Source: Diadophis punctatus similis (Eukaryota > Chordata > Lepidosauria > Squamata > Dipsadidae). From it: DNA of 64,000 nt. The position numbers and the translations under genes were made by a program. Shown piece after piece: positions 1 to 10,417 of this stretch. How positions within the stretch are numbered: the stretch's first letter is position 1; each line of letters opens with the position of its first letter. The notes under the pieces are model-generated. The model ran no database searches. It was given only the letters and a program-made list of their open reading frames with translations, and had not been told where the DNA came from. The stretch is from contig JALIGW010000001.1 of the NCBI GenBank assembly GCA_023053685.1, forward strand, positions 52,201,359 to 52,265,358, read 5' to 3'.

Positions 1-550
1 GGGGTGCAGGGAGAGCGAGGGAATTAATGGCAGCCACGTCTGGTGATTTTGCTAAATGGGCTGAAGGCAGCCTATCCTGCCTGGGACGTTTCGCCAAGCG
101 CCCCCTCCTCCCCATCCAACTTTTGTTGATTCCAGGCATACACAATCCCCAAATCCTTTCTGACAACACAGAGGTAATTTTCAACAACTCTTCGCTGCTT
201 TTTCATAACGCCTCAGATAATCTGAATTAACAAAAACTTCCATTTTTCCACTTCCAGCAGGTTGAGTGGTGCCTGCGGCATGGAGGAACCCCACCCCACC
301 CTGTGCCTTCTCCCCTGTCGCCGGCAGCTTTACCTTGCTCTGCACGTGGTGGGGAAGAGAGCATGGAAGTGGAAGTGAGGATCCCTGCCGCCTGGAACCG
401 CCTGAAAATGCGACGCACAGAGGCTAAAAACCTCCGAAGGGTGGGGGCCAGCAGGTGGGTGGGGCTACATTAGGTGTATAAGACGCACCCAAATTTTCAC
501 CCTCTTTTGGGGGGTAAAAAGGTGCGTCTTATACTCCGAAAAATACGGTA
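1..550 (+). mobile_element. TA-flanked miniature element, right end (5' part off or unresolved)
   Basis: The last ~80 bases (about 467-548) match the right end of a family with three more complete copies here (15411-15968, 18520-19260, 50812-51733). The terminal sequence reads ACTCCGAAAAATACGG and is followed by TA at 549-550. A second internal copy of the motif GTATAAGACGCACC lies at about 476. The part before about 440 is GC-richer and fits no other copy well, so it may be a subfamily interior or unrelated DNA. No transposase frame is present. The TA duplication and short inverted ends suggest a non-autonomous Tc1/mariner-like element, but the superfamily is inferred. Confidence 0.55.
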
Positions 551-1585
551 AGTAACTCATGTCATTCTACAGTCTGTCTATCATTGTCTTCTGCTAAAAT
601 TAACATGCAGTTAGCTCAGACAGCAATCTGCTAATACTTTCCTGGAAGTAAAGTATCTTAAATAAAGTTGGACTTTTTAAAAAGCAAAATAAGCCTGTCC
701 TGTAAATATGCTATTGCATGACAGAAATAGTCTATTTAAAATATTATTGTGAATTATAATTAACATTTTGCTACATATACCGGTATTAACACCCCTTTAG
801 TAGGTTAGTAACAATCTGTTACTAACAATAACTATGTTTACTCTTACATAAGTAATTGGTGTTCAATTCCCATAAAACATTTCATTTTGTGATTTTTAGT
901 AATTTTAGCATATAATTAGTCATAATTCTAAAAATTACTGTTATTACCATTACTACCATTAACAAAAAGATCTGTTATACCAACAGAGCATGCCATAAAG
1001 TCTAAGTACATTTTTTTGTCTAGAATCAACCCAAACACCAAGATATATTTACCTCATAAAGCAAATGTCAGGATATATTTAATTTAAAATGTTGCTGTTC
1101 CCCCTAATTACAAATTTCAGTTTTTCAACATTTTTTAAAGAAAATTCTGCTTTAGGAAAGCTGAACAACATTTGATAAGAAGCTTGTAGAGATAAGTTGC
1201 CTGCAATTCTTTTCTAAGTATTTTAATCGAAAAAAATGCAGCACTAGATATTATTTTTGCAGCAGTAAAACAGACATTCATTGAAAAACAACAAGATATG
1301 CATTGCCTGAAGAAATAGAAGGAAAGAAAATGTGCTCAAAGACATTTGGCTGGCTTCAGTAATTTATCATAATTCTACTGAGGGTTTTTATTGTTTTCCT
1401 CTTGATCTTTCTAGTTAGCTCTCTGCCATTTCCATATGTAGCCTGTATTATCCGTGGAACTAAGTCAGCAATTCTGACATCTTCATTTCAGTGTCCCTTT
1501 CTGTTCCTTCAGCAATGTTAATGTTACAAATTATGGGAGAGTGTATTAATAGCCATATGAAAGGAGCAGAAAGGAAAGTGCATGG

Positions 1586-1597
1586 TTTTTTTTTTTT

Positions 1598-1658
<61 letters not shown>
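1586..1658. repeat. T run followed by (GA)n microsatellite
   Basis: About 15 T residues (1586-1600) are followed by roughly 29 uninterrupted GA units. A T or A run beside a dinucleotide tract is a common retroposon-tail origin, but no element body is visible here. Confidence 0.95.
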
Positions 1659-1661
<3 letters not shown>

Positions 1662-2708
1662 GAAAAAAAACCCATAAGTATTAACTTGGGATTTCCTCGG
1701 CCCATTGTCAAGTCAGCCAAACCCACAAGCTTGTCCATTGTGATGATAATGGATTCCGTGTTGTTGGCTCAAAGGTCATGAGGTCACCGTAAGCTCCTTA
1801 ATGGACTGTGAAATAACTTTAACTGCATTAACCTCTCTGAATCACATGGGTGGCACCAGCATCCACTCCTGAAATTCTCATTCGCTTATAGAGACAATAC
1901 CATTAGATTATTATTTCCCCCCCTTTTTCGAATAGGAATCACTGCTCAATGTAATTATACAGCTGAACATTTCCATTAAGTGGATAGGACTTTAAAGAAG
2001 ATTAACTGGAGCGTCTTCTGCATCCCGTACAAAGGTAAACTTAAGATCATAGATTTCAAACCTGTTAAAAACTCTGCAGATTTTAACTGTTACTGCTTCT
2101 AAAGCCTAAAGACATTAACAGAGATGTAAGGTGACTTTTTCTTCTTCTTTTGGAATAAAATCTATAAAAGAACAGAGTTGGGTAAATGCCCAAACCAAGT
2201 ATGTTGTTAGTAATTGGTAGAAGATACATTTTTAAAAAAGCAGAAAAAACAAAACAAAAAACAGAATGTTGGTAGCCAAGGGAAAAAAAACAGATAAAAT
2301 GTGATAGCTTGTTTTCTCCATAATACTTCAAACTTGAAATCCTCCCAATTGGCTACCAGACGCTATCCTGTAACTATGTATTTCAAGCTCATTTCGGAAT
2401 TTAAGTTTGATGCAATTGCCACGTAACATAAATAAAAGTATGATTCTATGTTTATCTGTTTAGAAATAAACTGAGTCGGAGTTACTCCCATGTCAGTGTG
2501 AATAATATTACAATGTTAGCATTTCAGTTTGGGCAAATTTATTTAGGATTAAGTACCATGGAACTCATTGGCACTTCCATGCAAAGAACTGATTGTCAAG
2601 ATATGCATAGATGGTAGCATGGTATACTTTTCGACCTGCCACACCTGGCCTATAAAAACCTGCATTGTATCATTAAGTAGGGTACACCTTTGATTCTGTC
2701 AGAAGCAA

Positions 2709-2757
2709 ACAGAGAGAGGGGGGGAGGGAGAGGGAGAGGGAGAGAGGGAGACAGAGA
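2709..2757. repeat. GGGAGA-type low-complexity tract
   Basis: An imperfect purine tract of GAGAGG, GGGAGA and GAGA units. No unit is perfectly conserved. Confidence 0.8.
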
Positions 2758-3432
2758 GAAGGAATCCAAGGCAATTTCCAGGTGAAAGATTTTAACTCTC
2801 TGAATTTCCCAGTCAATGTGGCCAATATCTGGAAGATGCCAATAGTAGCATCTGTGGAACTAATGTTGGAAAGATGGTAGATAGAGCACAATGATGCAAT
2901 TCTGCCCCCTTTGAAGATGAATTTAACATTGATTAGTTACATTGTGATTCCCTATCAACTTTCTTGTGAATTGTGACTGACCCTGGTGGCGAAAGTTGGA
3001 AAATACTTATCTACAAGCAGACAGTAATTTCGTAAAGGAGCAATTAAAATTACAATTTGGGCCATGAGTTTCAATCACCACTTTTGTAGGAGAAAGACTG
3101 ACAGAGTCAGGTTGAAGAGTCAAGCAAGGAATCAGTTTTGAGTCTCTATGTAGTCAGAAAGGTTGAAGTCCAACACCCCCCCCCCATTACTGTTGAACCT
3201 TATCTAGTTTTACCCAGGTGCAAACCATTAGTCTGAGGAGATTCCTGTGAATAGGCTTGACAATAAATCAGTAATTTTGAAGCCTTCATGTGTGGACCTG
3301 TTGTTTGCCCCCAACAATTTTGTACATACTGTAAGGAGCACTTTAACAATACATGAAATGCAGATTCATTATCTGTATTTGAATACAGGCAAGTGCAGCT
3401 TTCATATGGAAGGCTAGTACATTTGCTACTCC

Positions 3433-3850
3433 TTATTTATTTATTTATTTATTTGGCTTTTCTTATATGCCGCCCAACTCCCGAGGGACTCAGGGCGGCA
3501 TACAACACAAGAAAAATACAAGAAATAACCAATAAACAGAATTAAAAACATAATATAAAAATTAAAAATTACAGTATAAAAAACAACCATTCAACAACCA
3601 AACATACCCGGGGGAGAGTTCAGCTGGAATTAAGCTCTGCCCCCTGCCTGCAGGAAAAGCCACGTCTTAACGGCTTTTCGGAAGGCCAGCAGGATGGGGA
3701 TAGTTCGGGTCTCTGGAGGGAGTTGGTTCCAGAGCGCGGGGCCTGCCACAGAGAAGGCCCTCCCCCTAGGGCCCGCCAGCCGGCATTGCTTGGCTGACGG
3801 GAGCTGGAGGAGGCCAACTCTGTGGGCCCTAACCGGTCGAAGGGAAGTAT
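3433..3850 (-). mobile_element. L2 LINE 3' end, 5'-truncated
   Basis: Read on the minus strand, this contains the end of the L2 reading frame (the region matching GPALWNQLPPETRTIP in the plus-strand copy near 46.2 kb). A short UTR follows, then the hairpin-like 3' end with GGGCGGCATA and an (AAAT)n tail that appears here as TTTA repeats at 3433-3452. The same 3' end recurs at 21953-22018 and 48150-48352. Only the last ~400 bp survives, the usual result of truncated target-primed retroposition. Confidence 0.85.
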
Positions 3851-3865
3851 GAGGCTTGTGTGTTA

Positions 3866-4031
3866 AGTTCTAGTCCCACCTTAGGCATGAAAGTGAGCTG
3901 GGTGACTTTGCGCCAGTCACTCCTGGCTCACCTCACCTCACCAGGTTGTGGGGAAAATAAGAGAAGAAAAGAGTACTAGGTATGTTTGCCTCTTTGGGTT
4001 ATTTATGATAATAATAAAGGTGGGATTTTTA
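3866..4031 (+). mobile_element. tRNA-derived squamate SINE, head missing
   Basis: The body reads TTCTAGTCCCACCTTAGGCA, then GAGCTGGGTGACTTTG, CACCAGGTTGTGGGG and a GTTATTTATGATAATAATAAAGG tail. I recognise this as the body and tail of a widespread squamate SINE. The tRNA-like promoter end is missing, because the left side joins directly to the L2 fragment. A related copy in the opposite direction is at 28780-28932. Confidence 0.7.
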
Positions 4032-4360
4032 AAAAATCTAATATTTTGCTTTTTATTGCTTATTCTGTTTCTACACTTTGACAACATTATTTAGCCTGAA
4101 AGGTAATGACACGATGGTTATGTGTGTTTATTTAAAAAACCTGACTTTATTTATTTTCAGCTATATGTATATGATTAAAAGATGAATTTACAATGCACTA
4201 CAGAGAACAACAGAAGGAATTAAAGCCCAGCTCTTAGTTCCAATGAATTTATGACTGTGATGTAGATTTGGAGATGGGCAAAAGGACTCAAATGAGGAAA
4301 GTAGAGGTTAAAGCTTAGCTAGGATCTCCAAGAAATTAGATAGGTAGATAGATAGATAGG

Positions 4361-4779
4361 TACCGTATTTTTTGGAGTATAAGATGCACCTTTTTGCCCC
4401 CCAAAAGAGTGTGGAAATGTCGGTGCATCTTATACACCGAATACAGCCATTTTTTCACCTCCCAAAGCCCCGCCTCCGCATCCAATTTTTGCGAAAAAAG
4501 GGCCATTTTTTTGCAAAAATGGGGGTGTTTTTGCCTTCCCCCACCCCCTAGGAGCACTCTGCAGGCTTCCCAAACCCTCTGCATGTCCTGTTTTTGCAAA
4601 AAAAATGAGTGAAAAAACATAATTTGTGCAGGAAGCAAAAAAGCCAGAAAATTGCAGAAAAAAATATGGCGGCATGCGACAGACCGGCGAAGACAGCACC
4701 GGAGCCATCGTACGCAAATTTCGCAATCCATTGCTACCAATGCCATAGAGTGGATCGCACCGGTAGGAACCCACCACTG
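4361..4779. mobile_element. Mosaic: TA-flanked element joined to hAT miniature element
   Basis: From 4361 the DNA starts with TA and the terminus CCGTATTTTTTGGAGTAT, then follows the copy at 15411 (A/C-rich interior, 'gcatccaatttttgc'). From about 4625 to 4779 it instead matches the reversed end of the hAT family with a complete copy at 26965-27241, ending CGGTAGGAACCCACCACTG. Neither element is complete. The hAT end abuts CR1 sequence at 4780, which suggests that it originally inserted into that CR1. Confidence 0.7.
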
Positions 4780-5300
4780 ACCTAGAGTACTGCATCCAGT
4801 TTTGGTCACCACACTACAAAAAAGACATTGAAACCCTAGAGAAAGTGCAGAAGAGAACAACCAGGATGATAAAGGGTCTGGAAAATAACCCATATGAAGA
4901 GCGGTTGCAGGAACTAAGCTTGGCCAGCCTGGCGAAGAAAAGGACCAGGGGTGACATGATAACAGTGTTCCAATACTTGAGGGGCTGCCACAGAGAGGAG
5001 GGGGTCAGGCTGTTTTCCAAGGCACCAGAAGGCCAGACAAGGAATAATGGATGGAAGCTGACCAAGGAGAGATTCAACCTGGAAGTAAGGAGAAACATTC
5101 TGACGAAGAGAGCGATCAACCAGTGGAACAGCTTGCCAGCGGAGGTTGTGAGAGCCCCAACACTTGAGACTTTCAAAGGGAGATTGGACTGCCATCTGTC
5201 TGAAATGGTGTATGGACTCCTGCTTGAGCGGGGGGGGGGGGTTGGACTAGATGACCTACAAGGTCCCTTCCAACTCTAATAATCTAATCTAATCTAAAGG
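4780..5300 (+). mobile_element. CR1 LINE 3' end, coding remnant and microsatellite tail
   Basis: The DNA encodes the C-terminal part of CR1 ORF2 in one open frame (4845-5279; residues such as RMIKGLENNPYEERLQEL, INQWNSLPAEVVRAPTL). It then has the family's 3' end (GTTGGACTAGATGACCTACA) and a short (TCTAA)n tail at about 5278-5297. The reverse transcriptase domain is absent through 5' truncation. It closely resembles the copies at 44880-45425 and 46287-47974. A run of ten G residues near 5230 may be a small slippage change. Confidence 0.9.
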
Positions 5301-5712
5301 AAAAGAGAAGGGGGAAGGGTGCTCAGCCTTGAAAATAGCAACAATCCAACCTCAATCAATGGTTGGTCCAAATAATTATTGGAATAGACATATGTGATGA
5401 ATGTGATCATTCCCTCCTTTGCCAAACAGACAGAATTGCAGCACAAATAGTTTCTTCTACTTGGTCCTAGAGCAAAGAGTTTAAAGGAACTCTTTAAAGT
5501 TGTTTAAAACTGTTTAAAGGAATAACCTGTCAATGGTCAGTTACAGACACTTAATCTAACATAATTATTTTGATGGAATAACATCCTTTGTTTCTGTTGT
5601 CCTTTATATTTTGAATATATGCAAAATATATTCATTTTCCAACATGAAATGAAATATTACCAGATGTTACTTCCAATAAAATCAAAATGTAGACCGTAAG
5701 ATACCTAATGTC
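5300..5712. other. Unique intergenic DNA
   Basis: AT-rich DNA with no frame or repeat that I recognise. Confidence 0.4.
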
Positions 5713-5717
5713 CAAAG

Positions 5718-6423
5718 TGTTGTGGCCTGCCAGCAGCCTGTGCAGCTGGTAGTTGATTCCGACAGTGCAGAGGATGATGTGGTGATGCGCCAGCGGCCTG
5801 TGCAGCTGGCACCCGAGTCTGACAGTGAGGAGGCTGGAGAGGACTCGGTGCCAGAAGCGGAGATTCAGCCAGGGCCTTCAGAACCTCCAGAAGCTCCCAT
5901 CAGTGATGAGGAAGAAGAGGAGGAGCCTATTCTCAATGCACAGGCAAACAGAGCTGGCAAAAGGCAGGAATGGTTCCTCAGGAAGAGGTCTCCTCGGGAG
6001 TAAGGCTTGGGGCTAATTGGCCACTCTCCTAGCCTATTTAAGGGATGACGATGAAGGAGCCAATTTGCAGGAAACAACTTCATTCATATTCCTTCGTGTC
6101 TTGACTCCAGAAACGTCTGATTGGCTCTTGTTCTCTCTCTTGGCATTTTTCCTGCAAATTGCTTCTGTACATTTTGCCAACCACCATAAGATTGCTGTTA
6201 TCTACAAGATTGTTTACTCAGAACTGAGTTATTATTTCGTGGACTCATGCTGGCTGTTAATGAAGTTGAATTAACAGCCGGTATTCAGAAAAGACTGCTT
6301 TAAACTGTATTTGTGTTTGACGACTACTAAGAAAGCTCATTAGTAGTCCTTAATTAGTAAAATAAAGTTTGTACAGACTTTGTGTATGCTGCGTTCTTTG
6401 TGGTCCGTAGCTGGGACAGAACA
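5718..6423 (+). mobile_element. Solo LTR, 706 bp, with CAAAG target duplication
   Basis: The unit starts TGTTGTGGCC and ends GGGACAGAACA, and is flanked on both sides by CAAAG (5713-5717 and 6424-6428). That gives a TG...CA LTR with a 5-bp duplication. A TATA-like TATTTAAG is at 6035-6042 and an AATAAA poly(A) signal is at 6361-6366, so transcription would run on the plus strand. No internal region or second LTR is present, so recombination between LTRs has probably removed the body. The first part is open for 93 codons (5722-6003) and encodes a very acidic peptide with a duplicated PVQL...SDS segment. I do not recognise that peptide. Whether the LTR is Ty3/Gypsy or retroviral cannot be decided; 5 bp suits several groups. 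Confidence 0.8.
6035..6042 (+). promoter_or_regulatory. TATA-like box of the solo LTR
   Basis: TATTTAAG lies about 320 bases into the LTR and 320 bases before its AATAAA signal. The position is plausible for an LTR core promoter. Activity is inferred only. Confidence 0.4.
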
Positions 6424-6428
6424 CAAAG

Positions 6429-7300
6429 TTGCATTCTTCTCCCCACCAATTCATTCAGTTCCAAACATGGATTAGATTTGCTTCAGATTCCAACTGACTT
6501 TTGTGAATAGTTTACAGCATTGTTCTGTTTCTACTTTTATATTTTAAACATTTTCTTTCCCTCTCCCTTTCCAATACTCCCTACACCAGAGGTCTTCAAA
6601 CTTGGCAACTTTAAGACTTGTGGACTTCAACTCCCAGAATTCACCAGCCAGCATAGCTTAAAGTTGCCAAGTTTGGGGACCCCTGCCCTACACAATAGAT
6701 TTGGGATCTCTCTAATAGCTAAGGATCATCTTGTTTTCATTTAATCTATTTGACATTTCAGCCAATAGTGCAGCCTCTCATTTCTTTGATTTTTAACATT
6801 TGTCACAGCTTGGCATATAGCAAGTCATGCCATTTGTATTCTACATATTTCTTTTATGTCTTTAGCAGCTGTGGAATGTCAACTTTTTCCTGGTTACAGC
6901 CTGACACTGAGAGATACTAATCACTCATAAATTTCATTGAACACAGGAAGAACCTCTGAGGCCCACAACTGAGTGAGCACATTACATTTATTTCTGATTA
7001 CTTTCCCCTCAAAATAGAAGTGCCCTCATTCTTAGCTCCACCCCCTTCTTACATATGTGTTGCCTCATGACACACATACAAAAGTGGCAGAACGTATACT
7101 GTAATGGTGTATGCTGCTCATTCATCCCCTCCTCCCCTTCAGACTTCTCTGCTTCAAACATTACTGCAAAGAGATATTTAAAGCATATGCTAGTCTGGTT
7201 TACATAATGAATACTTAAATTAAAAACAAGGAGACTGCTATAATATAGAGGAACAATTATCAAGGCTTACAGATGGTTAGTAAACCCATCAAACTACTGT
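6429..7300. other. Intergenic DNA containing one hAT miniature element
   Basis: Apart from the element at 6587-6685, nothing coding or repetitive was recognised. Confidence 0.4.
6587..6685. mobile_element. hAT miniature element, 99 bp, TSD CCCTACAC
   Basis: An imperfect hairpin starting CAGAGGTCTTCAAAC and ending TTTGGGGACCCCTG. Both flanks are CCCTACAC (6579-6586 and 6686-6693), a perfect 8-bp target duplication. The core GGACTTCAACTCCCAGAATT is shared with 11708-11842, 11851-11956 and the fragments at 15711 and 51289. It carries no protein and would need a hAT transposase supplied in trans. Confidence 0.9.
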
Positions 7301-7306
7301 CAGCTC

Positions 7307-8359
7307 ATGAAGACTGAGAAGAAAGTGTCCATCAGGCACCTTGCCAATCTCATCAAGAAGGTGCTGAACCAAAATAACCTCTTCTGTCAAAAGATAGAAG
7401 AAGAAACAAGGGGCTCTGCTATTTTGGACCTAATTCTTATCATCAGGAAAGAACTGGCACAAGAAATGGAACCTTGGGAGAAAGTGACATCCTATCTGTG
7501 CATAATTTCAAGAGAAGGGGGAATAGATTTTAAAAATAAGATCTGTATACTTGGTTTCAGAAGATTGGGTTTTGATGAATTTGGATGAAAGTAGGTCAGA
7601 TCAAATAACTTGGAATGCTGAAAGAGAATCTTGTCAGAGAAGAATGGAAAATCTTGCGAAACAAAATATTAAAGGCACAATCACAATTTATATCAGAAGG
7701 AAGAATGGAAGATACCAAAAGGGATTCATACAATTACACACAGAACTTTCTAAAATATTTAAAAGAAAAAGGATCATGTGTGGGAAATGAAAGGTGGAAT
7801 TGCTTGAAAGTAATACATGTACCCGGTAATCTATGTGGAAAGAAAGGAGACAGGGGGAATGTGGTAGTGGTCACAGATTATAAATTGAATAGGAGCCAAC
7901 AGTGATGTAGCTCCTAAAAAGGCAAGTGCTCCTTGGGGCTGTACTGTATTAACAAATCATAAGATCCAGATCATGGGAAGTAATTGTCCAACTCTATTCT
8001 GTCTTGGTCAAACCCCACTTGGTATATACTGTGTCCCATTTGGGACACACATTTTAAAAAAGGACATTTGGCAAATTTCAATGAAGTCAGAGGAGGACTA
8101 CCAAAAGGACTTGAGACCAACAGATAAGAACAGTTAAAGAAATGGGCAGATTTAACCTTCAGAAAAGAAGTCTGAGGAGAGGTATAATAGTAGTCTCATG
8201 CAGAAGTGGACTGGCTCAAGAGGGTTCCAATTAGATATTACAAGGAAATATCAATGGTAAGAGCTGTTAATTGATCGAATAGGTTGCCTCATTAAGTAAC
8301 ATATTTTCTTACACTGGAGATCTTCAAACAAAGACTGAACAGTCACCTGTCTGAAGTAC
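7307..8359 (+). mobile_element. Ancient degenerate CR1-type LINE (left part)
   Basis: The translated pieces keep the flavour of the CR1 ORF2 linker (GSAILDLILIIRKELA, then LGFRRLGFDEF). DNA at about 7980-8110 resembles the later CR1 text (GTCAAACCCCACTTGGTATA ... GGACATTTGGCAAATTT ... CAGAGGAGG). Near 8310-8358 it keeps 'gagatcttcaaacaaagactg'. Stops and shifts are frequent, so this is an old dead copy. It appears to continue after the Gypsy insertion at 11674-11699 (GCAGGGGGTTACTCTAGA) and again at 11957-11995. Assignment rests on recalled family text, not an alignment. Confidence 0.55.
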
Positions 8360-8364
8360 TTTAG

Positions 8365-8582
8365 TGAAGTGTAGGTGGGCGCAATGATCAAGAGCCTTGC
8401 TGCTGGAATCAACTGTTTATTAACGATTAACACCTTTTAACATAGAACAGTCTAACACGAACTCAGCTGTCACTCGGAAGACAGCTGCTTAATATGCAAT
8501 TGCCTCAGGCGGCTCAACCAGTCCAAACTCTTAACATTCCCGCTCATTTGCACACCCTCTTGTGGCTTACCGGAACTCTACA
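8365..8582 (-). repeat. 3' LTR of the Gypsy element
   Basis: 218 bp. On the plus strand it starts TGAAGTGTAGG and ends GGAACTCTACA. It is nearly identical to 11451-11668, with seven transition differences. Confidence 0.92.
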
Positions 8583-9089
8583 CCCCTTTCCACCGAGTTG
8601 GAGCATGCATAATCCGCCAGGTACGCTGGCCGCCTCCGGATTTCTACCTGATCGCCTAGGTTCCCCACTTGGGGCATCCGGAGGGCTCACCTCCTCCATT
8701 GCCTGGCTGTGCCAGCCAGTGTCTCCGCCCCCTATCGATTGCCTGTTTCCCTGCGACCCTTCTTCTGGATCAGGTAAGGGCGTTTCCCTAGGGGGTTGAG
8801 TTGGGGTGTGTTCTGGGCGGAGGTGTGCATTACTTATGCCGTTTCCCAGTGTTTGCGGTTCTTCCAAGACTGGCGCTGCTCCCATCTCTTCCCCCTTTCG
8901 ACCCCTTAACTGGTCCACGTGGCAGCGCCACTCTCGTCCGTCCTGCAAGGACACGACGTATGACTTGGGCCCACATAACTCCCGGACTACCCCCGGTACC
9001 CACAACGGGCTGCCCGCATAAACCTGGCTTCCTACCACGAAGGTTCGCTCCAGGCAGGAAGCATCTAGTGGCTTTTCTGGAACATACAT
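8544..9089 (-). pseudogene. Integrase C-terminal end and tail of Gypsy pol
   Basis: The frame contains a GPF/Y-like module near residues 22-64 (VYAGSPLWVPGVV, GPKSYVVSLQDGR, RRHVDQL-like CHVDQLRG) typical of the integrase C-terminal domain in Ty3/Gypsy elements. A Pro/Gly-rich tail of about 110 residues follows and runs into the LTR. The zinc-binding and DDE core of integrase are missing. The left junction with the reverse transcriptase remnant lies at about 9085-9110. Confidence 0.75.
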
Positions 9090-9093
9090 TACA

Positions 9094-9723
9094 TTACTTT
9101 ACATTAGTGAATGCTTGTTGCTCCCTATGACCCCAATGCCAGGGGCATCTAGCGTCCAGTAGTCGATGCAGCGATTCTGCCACTGAAGCCTTGTGTGGCA
9201 GGAAAATGGCATAAAAGTTCAGAAGGCCGAGAAATGCATGTAGTTCGGATTTTGATGTTGACGGCGGTGCCTCAACAATGGCTCTTGTCTTGGCAGGGGT
9301 GGGGTGAATCCCTGTGGCATCGATCAAAAATCCCAAGAATTCCACACTTTGGGCTGCGAACACACACTTTTGTTGTTTCACAAGCAAGCCCACCTCCTGA
9401 AATTTGGCTAGCACGGCCCGGACACGGGTCATCAGCTCTTCCCGACTAGCAGCGGTTACTAATACGTCATCGAAATACGGCACCGTCCCTGGTATTCTCT
9501 GTAACAATCTTTCCATAAGGCTTTGGAAGATACCAGGGGCGGTGCTGATGCCGAACTGCAGGCGGTGGCAACGGAAAGCCCCTCTATGGGTAATAATGTG
9601 CCTCCGCGGTCTGTGAGTCAACAGGCAACTGTTGGTACGCCTGGGACAAGCCAATCTTGGCAAATGTGCTTCCCCTCCCCAGAGAGTGCAGCAGGTGCTG
9701 AACCACTGGCACTGGATACGCAT
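9094..9723 (-). pseudogene. Reverse transcriptase palm, second half (shifted frame)
   Basis: After the frameshift near 9600 the reading frame carries RT motif B (RLQFGISTAPGIFQ) and the catalytic YFDD of motif C. Then come VEFLGFLIDATGIHP, the thumb/connection text LHAFLGLLNFY, and the start of the region leading to RNase H (HREQQAFTNVK). It stops abruptly at the internal deletion. The first 40 residues of the open frame lie upstream of the shift and are not the real protein. Confidence 0.85.
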
Positions 9724-10402
9724 GGGCAGTGAGGGCTCGATTCACCGTGCACTTGTAGTCAGCGCACAGGCGAATGCTTCCATCGGGTTTGACAGGCGTG
9801 ACTATGGGTGTCTCCCACCGAGCCTGGTCTACTGGCTCCAGCACTCCTTGTTCAAGGAGCTTATCTATTTCTGCATCAACTCTGGGGCGTAAGGCCAGCG
9901 GCACCCTTTGTGGCTTGAGACGAACAGGTGCAACGAGAGGATCTAAGTTAAAGGACACAGGTGTGCCTGTATATTTTCCCAACTGCCAGTCAAACACGGA
10001 GGGGAACTCACGGACTAGTTGGGCGCATGCGTCCTCTTTCCTGATGGAATTGATCCCTTCGAGGGTAAACCCCAGAGCCGAAAACCAGTTGAGCCCTAAT
10101 AGGCTAGTAAGGGGACCATCTACGACCACAAGGGGCAACCGGCCAGAAAACTCCTTATATTTGACTGGAAACAATCCCCCTCCGATGACTGGAATATTGG
10201 ACCCCTGATAGTCACGTAGGAGAAGTGGGCATGGTTTCAAGTGGCTCTTAGCCATGCGGGGAAATGCCCGTTTCAAAGTGCTCCACGAAACGAGCGAGAG
10301 GGCGGATCCCATGTCCACCTCCATGGGGCACTGCACGCCTCCGAGTTGCACGGAGACTGAAATCTTCTTCCCTGGTGACAGGTTTGTTTCATTAATGGCC
10401 AT
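9584..10402 (-). pseudogene. Gypsy protease and first half of reverse transcriptase
   Basis: The retropepsin region includes VDMGSALSLVS at about residues 29-39. The usual active-site D-T/S-G reads D-M-G here. A second protease landmark, LLGLNWFSALGF, follows at about 101-112. The RT fingers/palm start with RWETPIVTPVKPDGSIRLC. Motif A reads FAKIGLSQAYQQ where the family has an aspartate (GGC for GAC), so the first catalytic Asp is lost. The frame then shifts near 9600 and ends. It is in the same frame as gag, separated by one TAG at 10418-10420. Confidence 0.88.
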
Positions 10403-10417
10403 TGGGCTTGGTCTGCC

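Larger units (their letters stand above)
551..3430. other. Unique AT-rich intergenic DNA
   Basis: No gene, RNA or recognisable transposon was seen. The stretch holds the GA repeat at 1601-1658 and a G/A-rich patch at 2709-2757. Apparent open frames across the GA tract are repeat translations with alternating Arg-Glu or Ser-Leu. Confidence 0.5.

Noticed and set aside
1460..1781. Frames on both strands across 1460-1781
   Set aside because: Created by the GA microsatellite (Arg-Glu or Ser-Leu repeats).
4336..4893. 185-codon minus-strand frame
   Set aside because: Runs through the TA-flanked/hAT mosaic into CR1 in the antisense direction; no domain.
7307..7905. Three overlapping frames of 79-96 codons that looked like a small gene
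   Set aside because: The peptide resembles the CR1 ORF2 linker and the frame shifts several times; treated as an old LINE.
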